47,578 bases of DNA from Candidatus Nomurabacteria bacterium RIFCSPLOWO2_12_FULL_40_42 (GTDB lineage: Bacteria; Patescibacteriota; Minisyncoccia; Phycocordibacterales; UBA9973), in the NCBI GenBank assembly GCA_001786195.1, contig MFVS01000006.1, forward strand, positions 1 through 47,578, read 5' to 3'. Of this stretch, positions 23,111 to 34,304 are shown one piece after another. Every line of letters begins with the position of its first letter. Position 1 is the stretch's first letter. The position numbers and the translations under genes are program-made. The notes beneath the pieces were generated by a model. The model saw nothing but the letters and a program-made list of their open reading frames with translations, ran no database searches and was not told the DNA's origin.

Positions 23111-23983
23111 TTACACTGCAATTTCTAAAGGAATTCGAGGATAACTTCCATAATCAAATAACTCTGTATCTTCTGCTTTCCAATCAAACAAAGATATCCA
23201 TTCTTTTGTTTCAATGCGAGGTAAGGAATATTTATTTGCATCTCGAGAGAGTTGTTCTTTTGCGCCTTCCACATGATTTTCAAATAAATGTATGTCCGCA
23301 AGAAAACCGACCAGTTTGCCTTCCTTTAATCCAGATTCTTTGGCGATTAGGTGAAGCAGTAATGCATAACTTGCTATATTAAAGGGGAGACCCAACATTA
23401 CATCTACAGATCTTTGGTTCCAAAGAAGATTTAATTTTTCATTAATGACAGTGACTTGAAAAGAATAGTGGCAAGGAGGAAGTCCCATTTCTTCTAATTG
23501 TAGAGGATTCCACGCGCTCACAATCATTCGGCGGTCCCGCGGGTTTGTTTTTAATATTTCTATAAGTTTTTTTAATTGATCTATTCCTTTTCCACTGTAG
23601 TCAGTGTCATAACTTTCATATTTAGCATTAAAGTGTCTCCATTGGAATCCATAGATTGGACCTAAATCTCTTTCTTCCAACATGCGTTTTTTTGAAATTT
23701 CATCATGTCCATATATGGCTTTTTTGGGGGATGCCCATTCGTCCCATATGTGGTTGTTTCTTTCTATTAGCCATTTTTTATCGGTAATACCGTTTATGAA
23801 AAATTCTAGTTCAGTTGAGATCAATCGAAATGGCATTTTTTTAGTTGTTAGCAATGGGAAACCTTTTGACATATCGTGTTCGAACATGGATCCTGCAATG
23901 GTATATGCCGTCAGACCTTGGCGGGTGCTAACTTTATCGCCATTTTCTAAAACATTTTTCACTATATCTAAATAAGCTTTCAT
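23111..23983 (-). CDS. thyA: Thymidylate synthase
   Basis: RQGLTAYTIAGSMFEHDMSKGFPLLTTKKMPFR..DLGPIYGFQWRHF..DRRMIVSAWNPLQLEEMGLPPCHYSFQV..QRSVDVMLGLPFNIASYALLLHLIAKE. Confidence 0.97.
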   Translation of the reverse strand: MKAYLDIVKNVLENGDKVSTRQGLTAYTIAGSMFEHDMSKGFPLLTTKKMPFRLISTELEFFINGITDKKWLIERNNHIWDEWASPKKAIYGHDEISKKRMLEERDLGPIYGFQWRHFNAKYESYDTDYSGKGIDQLKKLIEILKTNPRDRRMIVSAWNPLQLEEMGLPPCHYSFQVTVINEKLNLLWNQRSVDVMLGLPFNIASYALLLHLIAKESGLKEGKLVGFLADIHLFENHVEGAKEQLSRDANKYSLPRIETKEWISLFDWKAEDTELFDYGSYPRIPLEIAV

Positions 23984-24067
23984 CTCATCCAGTATATCTT
24001 TTCAATAAAATTTTGTCGATTTTCTTTGTAAGTATTTTGGGAGGTGTGGATACTTGCTTAATTTTCT

Positions 24068-25114
24068 CTAATCTAAAAAAATCCTGTAAAAGAGAGAAAA
24101 AAGGTTAATAGCTGGGGAAAGAATATAGTCGAACCATTTTGGTCTATAGATCTCACAGTCAAACAAAATGGCATCTTTTTTCCAATTCTTCGCAATTTGT
24201 AATAATTTCAAAACCACCTTTCTATCTTTAAAAAAAATACCTATTTCGGAGTTAAAATCAAAAGACAAAAAGTCCAGATTCTGCGACCCAACCATGGCTT
24301 CACTCTCATCTAAGATGATAGCTTTGGCATGATTCATCTTTGGCTCAATATAAAATTTAATTCCTAATTTAGCGAGCTTGTAAATGTAAAAATAATTTAC
24401 CCGATCAATAATAAAATGGTCGGTAGTTTGAGGCACCAAAATTTCTACATTCACTCCGCGTAAGACAGCCTGGTGCAGCGCCGCTCGGAGCCAGCGTTTT
24501 GGTATGAAATACGGGGTGATTAAAATAATGCTATTTTTTGCCTGATTTAAATATTTTTTATAAATGCGTTTGAAATGGAACTTTTTATTGACTGGAGAAT
24601 GTTCTACGATCCAAGTATCTACTCTCGCTTTTTTGGTTTTTGTGCCGGCGCTTCGAAGTTCCCGGTCTTGACCTCCGGCCGCTAGGTAAGATTTTGCGAA
24701 AGACATGACTACTTTTTTTATTAAAGGGCCTTTTATGCTTACCATCAAATCATTCCAAAATCTGGAATTTTGGTGCAGATTAACGCCGCCAATAAAAGCC
24801 AGGCGTTCATCCACAACCAAAACTTTCCGATGCATCCGATGGAGCAAATAGGAAAGAGAAAGCACTTCGACTCCTGCCCTTTGCAGTTCCAAGATGGCGC
24901 CATCCTTTAAACCAGTGCTTCCCAGGGAATCTATTATAAGTTTTACTTGGAGACCAAGTTTTCCTTTTTCTTTCAATAAATTAAAAAAGTCGAAATCCTG
25001 CATATCGTTCTGGAAAATATACATTTCCAAATAAATTGACTTTTGGGCCAGAGATATGGCTTCATACATAGCTTTCCATGTCTTTTCGGAATTGGTGAAA
25101 AATTGGTAATTCAT
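24068..25114 (-). CDS. Phospholipase D-like / cardiolipin synthase family protein
   Basis: LHRMHRKVLVVDERLAFIGGVNL and degenerate MNHAKAIILDESEAMVGSQNLDFLSF HKD motifs. Confidence 0.9.
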   Translation of the reverse strand: MNYQFFTNSEKTWKAMYEAISLAQKSIYLEMYIFQNDMQDFDFFNLLKEKGKLGLQVKLIIDSLGSTGLKDGAILELQRAGVEVLSLSYLLHRMHRKVLVVDERLAFIGGVNLHQNSRFWNDLMVSIKGPLIKKVVMSFAKSYLAAGGQDRELRSAGTKTKKARVDTWIVEHSPVNKKFHFKRIYKKYLNQAKNSIILITPYFIPKRWLRAALHQAVLRGVNVEILVPQTTDHFIIDRVNYFYIYKLAKLGIKFYIEPKMNHAKAIILDESEAMVGSQNLDFLSFDFNSEIGIFFKDRKVVLKLLQIAKNWKKDAILFDCEIYRPKWFDYILSPAINLFSLFYRIFLD

Positions 25115-25157
25115 ACGTACATTATACACAATTTTATTGATGTGCTATGATGGAGCT

Positions 25158-25280
25158 ATGGCTAAAAGAAATACAACTTTAAGTCCGAAAAATAGATCCA
25201 AGCATTCTCATAAGACCAAGAAACGACTGGCGATCAAGAAATTAATGCTGGCTAGAAAATCCAAAAAGATTTCGGTGTAA
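25158..25280 (+). CDS. Small, very basic 40-aa protein (not in the supplied ORF track)
   Basis: MAKRNTTLSPKNRSKHSHKTKKRLAIKKLMLARKSKKISV*; TATGAT -10 at 25146-25151; terminator-like hairpin after stop. Confidence 0.6.
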   Translation: MAKRNTTLSPKNRSKHSHKTKKRLAIKKLMLARKSKKISV

Positions 25281-25284
25281 CTTT

Positions 25285-25305
25285 GCGTTGGGTTTTGTCC
25301 AACGC
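25285..25305. terminator. Hairpin between convergent genes
   Basis: GCGTTGG-GTTTTGT-CCAACGC. Confidence 0.6.
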
Positions 25306-25307
25306 AT

Positions 25308-25991
25308 CTAAATATTGAAAACTGCCCCCTGGGTTTTGCCGTGTCTGGTTTTAGCGTCATAATCTATATTCGTCTCATCCAGTTCGGCATTGATACTCCG
25401 GAGACGTTTTTCGATGTATTGTTTAGAAGGCGCGCAGGCGCGAGTGCTAGATAAATTATTCAGATAATAAAAAATCTCGTTGGCCGATTTTTTGGCAAAT
25501 TCTATATGGCTGTCTTCATGCGTCCGTAAATTGGATATAAAAGTGTTCCATTTATGGGTGAGCGCAGAATTCGTCGCCGGCTGATTTTTCCACTTTGGCA
25601 TAACAATATTTATATGCAAACCGACCGCAATATTTTTTATTTCACACACTTGACCTTTCGTATAAGTGAAATCATACTTCCAATTTATGTTTGAATTGGT
25701 CACTGCCGTTCCGAAACTGCTTTCTTTCTCGTTTTTGAAAGGCGCGCAACTGGAGAGCTGGTAAAACACTTCGCTCTCCGTCTGACCTCGTATTTCATAA
25801 TTTGTTTCGTCGATCAAAGTAGTCAGTCCGGTTTCGGATGAGAGATCGATAAAATTATCTGACGGATTGATTAAACCGATGGCGCAGGCGATGGCGCTTT
25901 CAGAATATGAATAATATTTCCCGTTTATCACAACTAACACTGCCAGTCCGATCAAGATTGACCAAATGACTCTTTTTCGATGTTTTCCCAT
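25308..25991 (-). CDS. DUF922-like secreted putative Zn-dependent protease
   Basis: N-terminal TM; YEIRGQTESEVFYQLSS..INWKYDFTY..NLRTHEDSHIEFAKKSANEI with HExxH-like motif; internal start chosen. Confidence 0.7.
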   Translation of the reverse strand: MGKHRKRVIWSILIGLAVLVVINGKYYSYSESAIACAIGLINPSDNFIDLSSETGLTTLIDETNYEIRGQTESEVFYQLSSCAPFKNEKESSFGTAVTNSNINWKYDFTYTKGQVCEIKNIAVGLHINIVMPKWKNQPATNSALTHKWNTFISNLRTHEDSHIEFAKKSANEIFYYLNNLSSTRACAPSKQYIEKRLRSINAELDETNIDYDAKTRHGKTQGAVFNI

Positions 25992-26127
25992 ATGGGCAAT
26001 ATAGTAAATCAAATCAGGCAATAAGTAAAGGTATCGAATAGCTTCACCAAAAAGGTTGCCAGCCAAGGTATCGTACCATACATTCAATTTGCATCCCGTC
26101 CTTTTTTCCCATATAATGCATAGATGA

Positions 26128-26213
26128 ATTCTGTTAGAAGCCACGGTCGTGGTTTAATAATTTTAACTAAGTCTAGTTACGGTTTTTTGACCGCGACTTG
26201 CTTCTAACGGGAT
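26128..26213 (+). promoter_or_regulatory. Leader element D: 5'/start-codon long-range stem
   Basis: ATTCTGTTAGAAGC (26128-26141) pairs with GCTTCTAACGGGAT (26200-26213), 14 RNA pairs including 2 G-U; -10 TATAAT at 26112-26117. Confidence 0.7.
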
Positions 26214-26427
26214 GAACTGGAAACCAGTCATGATTTTTTATACCAAGACGACTTCTTGGATTGTGTTGTCTTTGCTTATCGGTCTGATAGTTGGCAAGTT
26301 TACCAAAAATCAGATCCTATTATTTATTTTCTTGATGATCGGTTTTGGCATTACATGTTCAGGAATTTATAAGGAGATAAAAGAATATAAAAAACAACTA
26401 GACAAAGAAAACAATGGCGGCAAATAA
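26212..26427 (+). CDS. AtpZ/AtpI-like F0F1 assembly subunit
   Basis: 71 aa, two TM, first gene of the atp operon. Confidence 0.65.
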   Translation: MNWKPVMIFYTKTTSWIVLSLLIGLIVGKFTKNQILLFIFLMIGFGITCSGIYKEIKEYKKQLDKENNGGK

Positions 26428-27244
26428 TATAATCCACGAAACAACTATTTACGCAGAACCGGTTTTCCATATCGGCAGTTTTCAGATTACTAATTCACTT
26501 TTAAATTCTTGGCTGGCGGTTTTGGTTATCATTGTTTTTTGCGTGGTGCTTAGGCTAAGGTTAAAACAGATTCCCGGCAAGATCCAACACATTTTTGAAA
26601 TTCTTTTGGAAGGCGCGCTATCCTTGTGTGACCAAGTGACCAACGACCGTAAAATAACTCTCAAAATTTGTCCCATCGTCCTCTCTCTTTTTATTTTTAT
26701 TTTAATAAATAATTGGTTTGGACTTTTGCCTTTTGTGGGTTCGATCGGGTATCTGGAGAGTATTGCCGGACGTTCTGTTTTTGTGCCTATTTTCCGGGCC
26801 GGTACGGCTGACATCAACACCACGCTAGCTTTAAGCATTGCGATTGTTATCGCTTCAAATATTTTTGGCATCATTACCATTGGCGTTTGGAAAATTTTTA
26901 ATAAATATGTTAATATCAAGGTGCTCGCAGATTCGGTGACCAAGTTCCGAGCGGATAAAAATGTCATCATCGTGGCGCCGATCAGTTTCTTCGTCGGCAT
27001 TTTGGAGTTAATCGGGGAAATGGCCAAAGTGGCTTCGCTTTCATTCCGGCTTTTCGGCAATGTTTTTGCCGGAGAAGTGCTCTTGGCCTCGATGGGCGCT
27101 ATTTTTCTTTATCTTCTGCCGGCCCCGTTTCTGTTTTTGGAGGTTTTTATCGGATTGATTCAGGCGCTTATTTTCTCACTCCTTGCGGCCGTATATTTCA
27201 CTATTGCGGCCCAGGACCACCAAGAGCATGAAGAAAAACATTAG
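26414..27244 (+). CDS. atpB: ATP synthase F0 subunit a
   Basis: SLSFRLFGNVFAGEVLLASM..FLEVFIGLIQALIFSLLAAVYFTIA. Confidence 0.95.
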   Translation: MAANNIIHETTIYAEPVFHIGSFQITNSLLNSWLAVLVIIVFCVVLRLRLKQIPGKIQHIFEILLEGALSLCDQVTNDRKITLKICPIVLSLFIFILINNWFGLLPFVGSIGYLESIAGRSVFVPIFRAGTADINTTLALSIAIVIASNIFGIITIGVWKIFNKYVNIKVLADSVTKFRADKNVIIVAPISFFVGILELIGEMAKVASLSFRLFGNVFAGEVLLASMGAIFLYLLPAPFLFLEVFIGLIQALIFSLLAAVYFTIAAQDHQEHEEKH

Positions 27245-27272
27245 TAAAGGTTTAAACATTATTAGTAATTAA

Positions 27273-27595
<323 letters not shown>

Positions 27596-27602
27596 TAGGT
27601 CA

Positions 27603-27637
27603 CTAAGCGCTAGGTTCTAAAAACTAGCTAAAACCTT
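27603..27637 (+). repeat. Heptamer array abutting atpF ATG
   Basis: CTAAGCG CTAGGTT CTAAAAA CTAGCTA AAACCTT ATG. Confidence 0.85.
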
Positions 27638-28087
27638 ATGAATGGATTCATAGAAACATTTCACATAGATTGGAGGTTGATGATTGCCCAGCTGTTTAAC
27701 TTTGGGATTGTTTTTTTGGCGTTTTATTTGCTCGCCGCCAAGCCGCTGCGTAAACTAATGAAAGAAAGGGGGGAAGAGATAGAGACAGGGCTTCAGAATG
27801 CTAAAGCTGGTATGGAAATGATTCAAAAAGCTAAAGAAGAATATGAGGAAAATACGATAAAACTTCGAAAGCAATCAATAGATACTCAGAAAGAACTTAA
27901 AAAAGAATTGGAAAAATTAAGAGATGAAAATATTGAAAGGATAAAAAAAGATGAAGAGGAATACGTAAAAAAGAGAGTCGTGCAATTCGAAATAGAGAAG
28001 AAAGCCTTGATTGAATCAGCTAAAGTTGAAATCGTATCTTTAGCCACATTGGCGGCTGAGAAAATAATGGATAAGAAAAACCAATAA
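27638..28087 (+). CDS. atpF: ATP synthase F0 subunit b
   Basis: N-terminal TM then long coiled coil; between atpE and atpH. Confidence 0.92.
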   Translation: MNGFIETFHIDWRLMIAQLFNFGIVFLAFYLLAAKPLRKLMKERGEEIETGLQNAKAGMEMIQKAKEEYEENTIKLRKQSIDTQKELKKELEKLRDENIERIKKDEEEYVKKRVVQFEIEKKALIESAKVEIVSLATLAAEKIMDKKNQ

Positions 28088-28091
28088 GAAT

Positions 28092-28511
28092 ATGAAAAAT
28101 ATGTCAAAAATTTCCCCAAAAAATATAGCCGAAGCGATATATGAAACCACAATTGATAAGTCAGGCGTTCTGCTTGCTGAAACATTACGTCGCGGAGTGA
28201 AATTAATCCACAACAAACGAATGCTCGGCAAATCGGATGAGATTTTAAAAGCTCTCCAGAATATTTCTGATAAAAAAACGGGTACGATCAGAATGAAAGT
28301 CACCACAGCGAATAATTTGAGACCAGAAGAGAAAAAAAGAATTGAAAATGAAGTCAAAGAAAAATATAAAGGCAAATCGATCGTAAGTGAATTTTTTGAG
28401 AAAGAGGAACTGCTGGGCGGGATGCGGGTCGAGGTCGGAGATGAAGTTTTGGATACCTCCTACAGAAGTGGATTGAGGAAATTAGAAAGTTTTTTAAAGC
28501 AAGAAAAATAA
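28092..28511 (+). CDS. atpH: ATP synthase F1 subunit delta
   Basis: Position; C-terminal EFFEKEELLGGMRVEVGDEVLDTSYRSGLRKLESFL. Confidence 0.88.
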   Translation: MKNMSKISPKNIAEAIYETTIDKSGVLLAETLRRGVKLIHNKRMLGKSDEILKALQNISDKKTGTIRMKVTTANNLRPEEKKRIENEVKEKYKGKSIVSEFFEKEELLGGMRVEVGDEVLDTSYRSGLRKLESFLKQEK

Positions 28512-28520
28512 AAGAAGCCT

Positions 28521-30020
28521 ATGTCAAACCACATTGTAGAAAATTTAAAAAAAGAGATCGAGAATTTTTCACTCCAATTGAAAGTCGAAAAGGTGGGTCA
28601 AGTGCTGGAAGTTTTCGATGGGATTGCCAAAGTTTCCGGTCTCTCTGAAATTAGATCTTCCGAAATGGTAACTTTTCCAAATGGCGAAATGGGGGTGGCG
28701 CTCAACCTCGAAGAAGACGCTGTGGGGGTGATCATACTTGGCGACTTTTCAAAAATAAAGGAAGGGGATGAAGTCAAGGCGACTGGAAAAATTTTAGAGA
28801 TACCGGTTTCGGATAGTATTTTAGGTCGGGTGGTAAATGCGATTGGCGGGGCGATTGATGGCAAAGGAACTATCAAAGCTGTTAAGACTTATCCGATCGA
28901 AAAAGTTGCTCCGGGAGTGGTCACTAGGCAGGGCGTGGATCAACCCGTTTCCACTGGAATTAAGGTGATCGATAGCATCATTCCAGTCGGTCGCGGACAG
29001 CGCGAGCTTATCATCGGCGATAGGCAGACAGGGAAGACTGCGCTTGCGATCGATGCCATTTTAAATCAGAAGGGGCAAAATATGATTTGTGTGTATGTTT
29101 CGATCGGTCAGAAAGATTCTAAATTACGAAAACTGCAAGCTCGCCTTGAAGCTGGCGGAGCTATGGATTACACCGTGATCGTTTCGGCTGGAGCCTCCGA
29201 AGCCGCGGCCATGTCTTATATCGCGCCCTATGCCGGTGTGTCCATCGCTGAATATTTTATGGATCAAGGAAAAGATGTATTAATTATTTATGACGATCTC
29301 TCCAAACACGCAGTAGCTTATCGAGAAATTTCTTTACTTTTGCGTCGTCCGCCGGGCCGTGAAGCGTATCCGGGAGATGTTTTTTATTTGCACTCTCGTC
29401 TTTTAGAGCGAGCATGCAGACGCAATGCAAAATATGGCGGCGGATCTATCACCGCCTTTCCAATTATTGAAACTCAAGCTGGAGACATCTCGGCTTATAT
29501 TCCGACCAACGTTATTTCGATTACCGATGGACAGATTTTCTTGGAGACTGATCTTTTTTATAAAGGGATTCGTCCGGCGGTAAATGTAGGCTCCTCAGTT
29601 TCTAGAGTGGGTTCTAACGCTCAGATTAAAGCGATGAAAAAAGTAGCCGGAACGCTTAAGCTAGACTTGGCGCAGTTCCGCGAACTGGAAGCGTTTTCCC
29701 AGTTCGGTTCGGACTTGGATGATTCGACCAAACGCCAACTTGAGCGTGGCAAGAGATCAGTAGAAATTTTAAAACAGCTTCAATATGCGCCAGTCAAGAC
29801 CGAGCACCAAGTGGTAACATTCTATGCTCTAACTAAAGGTTTTATGGACGATGCGCCGGTAGAGAAAATAAAAGAATTTGAAGCTGGGTTGATTGATTAC
29901 ACTGAAAGTCATGCCAAAGTTTTTTACAAAGAGGTCAAAGAAACTAAAATGTGGACTGAAAAAGGCGAGGAGCAACTTAGAAAAGCGATTGGGGATTTTA
30001 AGATGAGTTTTGGGAAATAA
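28521..30020 (+). CDS. atpA: ATP synthase F1 subunit alpha
   Basis: [18 protein letters not shown]; canonical AtpA sequence. Confidence 0.97.
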   Translation: MSNHIVENLKKEIENFSLQLKVEKVGQVLEVFDGIAKVSGLSEIRSSEMVTFPNGEMGVALNLEEDAVGVIILGDFSKIKEGDEVKATGKILEIPVSDSILGRVVNAIGGAIDGKGTIKAVKTYPIEKVAPGVVTRQGVDQPVSTGIKVIDSIIPVGRGQRELIIGDRQTGKTALAIDAILNQKGQNMICVYVSIGQKDSKLRKLQARLEAGGAMDYTVIVSAGASEAAAMSYIAPYAGVSIAEYFMDQGKDVLIIYDDLSKHAVAYREISLLLRRPPGREAYPGDVFYLHSRLLERACRRNAKYGGGSITAFPIIETQAGDISAYIPTNVISITDGQIFLETDLFYKGIRPAVNVGSSVSRVGSNAQIKAMKKVAGTLKLDLAQFRELEAFSQFGSDLDDSTKRQLERGKRSVEILKQLQYAPVKTEHQVVTFYALTKGFMDDAPVEKIKEFEAGLIDYTESHAKVFYKEVKETKMWTEKGEEQLRKAIGDFKMSFGK

Positions 30021-30026
30021 TTTTTT

Positions 30027-30872
30027 ATGGCCGGAACAAAAGAAAAAAATAAACACATTGCATTATTTGAAGGAAATAAAGTCCGAAGAGTTTGGCATGA
30101 TGAAAAATGGTTTTTTTCTGTGGTGGATATTGTGGCAATTCTTTCAGAAAGCGCAAATCCGAGAAGATATTGGAGTGATTTAAAAATCAAGCTTGCTACT
30201 GAAGGATATTCTGAGTTGTACGAGAAAATCGTACAACTGAAATTACAATCAAGCGATGGAAAATTATATGAGACAGACTGCTCTGATTTGGAAGGTATTT
30301 TTCGCATTATTCAGTCTATTCCATCGCCAAAAGCTGAACCATTCAAACAATGGCTGGCAAAAATTGGCAAAGAAAGAGTGGATGAAATTCAAAATCCTGA
30401 ACTTGCGATGGAGCGTATGAGAAGTTTATATGAGCAAAAAGGATATACTGGTGATTGGGTTGCAAAAAGAGTTCGTGGTATCGCTGTTCGGAATACTTTG
30501 ACAGACGAATGGAACAAGAGAGGTCTCAAGAAAGGAGTTGAGTACGCTATTTTGACAAACGAGATAATGCAAGGAACTTTTGATATGAAAGTTGATGATT
30601 ATAAAAAACATAAAAATCTTTCCGTTCAGCACAATTTGCGAGACCATATGGGAGATATTGAACTTATACTCACTATGCTTGCCGAAGCTACCACGACAAA
30701 ACTTTCTGTAGATCGGGATTCTGAAGGTTTTAATAAATTACATAACGATGCGAAAGAAGGAGGGGAAATAGTTGGAAAAACACGCAGAGAAATAGAAAAT
30801 CGTTCCGGTAAAAAGATTGCAACCAAAAATAATTTTTTGAATATCAAAAGTAAAAAGAAATTAAAAGATTGA
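30027..30872 (+). CDS. Bro-N domain (phage antirepressor / DinD-like) protein
   Basis: VRRVWHDEKWFFSVVDIVAILSES..PRRYWSDLK..FRIIQSIPSPKAEPFKQWLAKIGKERVDEIQNPELAMERMRSLY..NLRDHM. Confidence 0.85.
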   Translation: MAGTKEKNKHIALFEGNKVRRVWHDEKWFFSVVDIVAILSESANPRRYWSDLKIKLATEGYSELYEKIVQLKLQSSDGKLYETDCSDLEGIFRIIQSIPSPKAEPFKQWLAKIGKERVDEIQNPELAMERMRSLYEQKGYTGDWVAKRVRGIAVRNTLTDEWNKRGLKKGVEYAILTNEIMQGTFDMKVDDYKKHKNLSVQHNLRDHMGDIELILTMLAEATTTKLSVDRDSEGFNKLHNDAKEGGEIVGKTRREIENRSGKKIATKNNFLNIKSKKKLKD

Positions 30873-30906
30873 AAAAAGACTAATTCTGTAGTAATATTAA
30901 CTTATT

Positions 30907-31134
30907 ATGAAGAAATCAATTCACAACTATACAGCAGTATTTGAACGTAATGAAAACGATGGTTATACCGTTACTGTTCCTTCACTTCCTGGTCTTGTCA
31001 CAGAGGGCAGGAATCTTGATGATGCTCGTAAAATGGCAACAGAAGCCATTGAGTGTTATCTAGGGGGTATAGACAGGAATAAAATTCCGGTCGAAGGAGA
31101 TATTGCAAGTATTCGGCTTTCTGTGTTGGTCTAA
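30907..31134 (+). CDS. hicB: HicB-family antitoxin
   Basis: YTAVFERNENDGYTVTVPSLPGLVTEGRNLDDARKMATEAIECYL. Confidence 0.85.
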   Translation: MKKSIHNYTAVFERNENDGYTVTVPSLPGLVTEGRNLDDARKMATEAIECYLGGIDRNKIPVEGDIASIRLSVLV

Positions 31135-31135
31135 T

Positions 31136-31366
31136 ATGCCTAGATTAAAGCGTCTGACTGCGAAAGACGTTTGTAAAATTTTACACCATATTGGATTCTT
31201 TGTTCATCATACTCACGGCAGTCATGTCCACTTAAGGCATAATGAAAAAATATATTTGCGTGTTGTAGTGCCTTACCACAACCGAGTTCTCGCACCGAAA
31301 ACATTAAAATCAATTATTGTACAAGCAGAATTATCAAAAGAGGAAATAAGATATTTTTTTACCTAA
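31136..31366 (+). CDS. hicA: HicA-family toxin
   Basis: MPRLKRLTAKDVCKILHHIGFFVHHTHGSHVHLRHN..VVVPYHNRVLAPKTLKSIIVQAELS; starts 1 nt after the hicB stop. Confidence 0.88.
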   Translation: MPRLKRLTAKDVCKILHHIGFFVHHTHGSHVHLRHNEKIYLRVVVPYHNRVLAPKTLKSIIVQAELSKEEIRYFFT

Positions 31367-31383
31367 AACCTGGAACCTAATTT
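31363..31383 (+). repeat. Heptamer array abutting atpG ATG
   Basis: CTAAAAC CTGGAAC CTAATTT ATG. Confidence 0.8.
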
Positions 31384-32310
31384 ATGGCAGGCACAAAAGA
31401 AATTAAAAGACGAATAAAGAGCGTCAAGAACACCAAGAAGATCACCAAGGCTATGGAGCTGGTGGCGGCTTCGAAAATGAAGCGGGCGGTGGCTTCGACT
31501 TTAGCTTCGCGGCTTTATGCAGAATATTCTTGGGAAATTTTGACTTCAATTGCGCGAAGTCTAGATGGCGTGGAAGAATTAAATCACCCGCTTTTTAATG
31601 AACGTGAAAAAAACACTGGTAAAATTTTGCTTATTTTGATCACTTCGAATAGAGGCCTGTGCGGCGCTTATAATGCGCAGGTTATCAAACAAGCCATTTT
31701 ATTGTTAAAAAAACAACCCGCCTCGGCGGCGGGTAAAAATCTAAATATCGAGGTCATAACCATTGGCCGAAAAGGCGACGTGGCCATGCACCGGTTGGGG
31801 GTAAACGTCGTCGCTTCTTTTACCGAATTAAGTGATCATATTTCTTTATCCGAAATTATTCCAATTTCAAAATTGGCTATCGATGAATACAGCGCGCTTA
31901 AATATGATAAAGTGCTAGTGGCTTATACAGACTTTATTTCTGCTCTGACGCAAAGAGCCAACATCAAGCAAATTATTCCAGTTACTAAGGCGGATTTGAA
32001 AGAATTAATAGAAGAAAAAAGTGCAGAAGTCAGACTTCAGCAGAACCAGAAAATTAATTATTTAATCGAAGGAGATATGAACACACTCATTCTTTCACTC
32101 GCCGAAAAAATAACCCGAATGCAAATATATCAGATGCTGCTTGAATCCAATGCTTCCGAACAGTCGAGCCGAATGGTGGCCATGAAAAATGCCAGTGATG
32201 CCTCGGGAGAGATGATTGATGATTTGACTTTAGTGTTCAACAAAGCCAGGCAGTCGAATATTACCAGAGAGATATCAGAAATAAGCGCGGGAATGGCGAG
32301 CGTGAGTTAA
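31384..32310 (+). CDS. atpG: ATP synthase F1 subunit gamma
   Basis: MAGTKEIKRRIKSVKNTKKITKAMELVAASKMKRA..ITSNRGLCGAYNAQV. Confidence 0.96.
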   Translation: MAGTKEIKRRIKSVKNTKKITKAMELVAASKMKRAVASTLASRLYAEYSWEILTSIARSLDGVEELNHPLFNEREKNTGKILLILITSNRGLCGAYNAQVIKQAILLLKKQPASAAGKNLNIEVITIGRKGDVAMHRLGVNVVASFTELSDHISLSEIIPISKLAIDEYSALKYDKVLVAYTDFISALTQRANIKQIIPVTKADLKELIEEKSAEVRLQQNQKINYLIEGDMNTLILSLAEKITRMQIYQMLLESNASEQSSRMVAMKNASDASGEMIDDLTLVFNKARQSNITREISEISAGMASVS

Positions 32311-32318
32311 ATAATATA

Positions 32319-33785
<1,467 letters not shown>

Positions 33786-33788
33786 ATT

Positions 33789-34232
33789 ATGTCGAAACAA
33801 TTAAAACTGAAAATAGTCACTCCGGAACGTCTCATTTTGGAAGAAATGGTGGATCAGGTTACCTTGCCGACCACGGAAGGTGAGATTACTATTTTGCCGG
33901 ATCATATTCCTTTGATCGCCGGACTCAAATCTGGAGACGTGGTTGCGATTTCGGCAGGCGAACATATACCGATAGCAGTGGTTGGTGGATTTGTGGAAGT
34001 AAAAAAGGGGGAGAAAGTTACCGAAGTCGCCGTCTTGGCTGATTTTGCCGAGCATGTGGCCGAAATTTCTGATGAAAAAATTACGCAAGCCAAAGCTCGC
34101 GCTGAAGATCTAAAGAATAAGATGCAGGATAAAGACCATGTTGATTTTGAACATTTTGAAGCCGAACTCGAACGTTCGCTGACTCGGGTAAAAATCGCAG
34201 ATAAGTGGAGGAAGAAGAAGTATAGAAAGTAA
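33789..34232 (+). CDS. atpC: ATP synthase F1 subunit epsilon
   Basis: LKIVTPERLILEEMVDQVTLPTTEGEITILPDHIPLIAGLKSGDV. Confidence 0.94.
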   Translation: MSKQLKLKIVTPERLILEEMVDQVTLPTTEGEITILPDHIPLIAGLKSGDVVAISAGEHIPIAVVGGFVEVKKGEKVTEVAVLADFAEHVAEISDEKITQAKARAEDLKNKMQDKDHVDFEHFEAELERSLTRVKIADKWRKKKYRK

Positions 34233-34304
34233 TATATCCTTGACTATTTTTTAAGCTAGATATATACTATATATTAGTATTATAAGTTAATATTATATAA
34301 TCAT

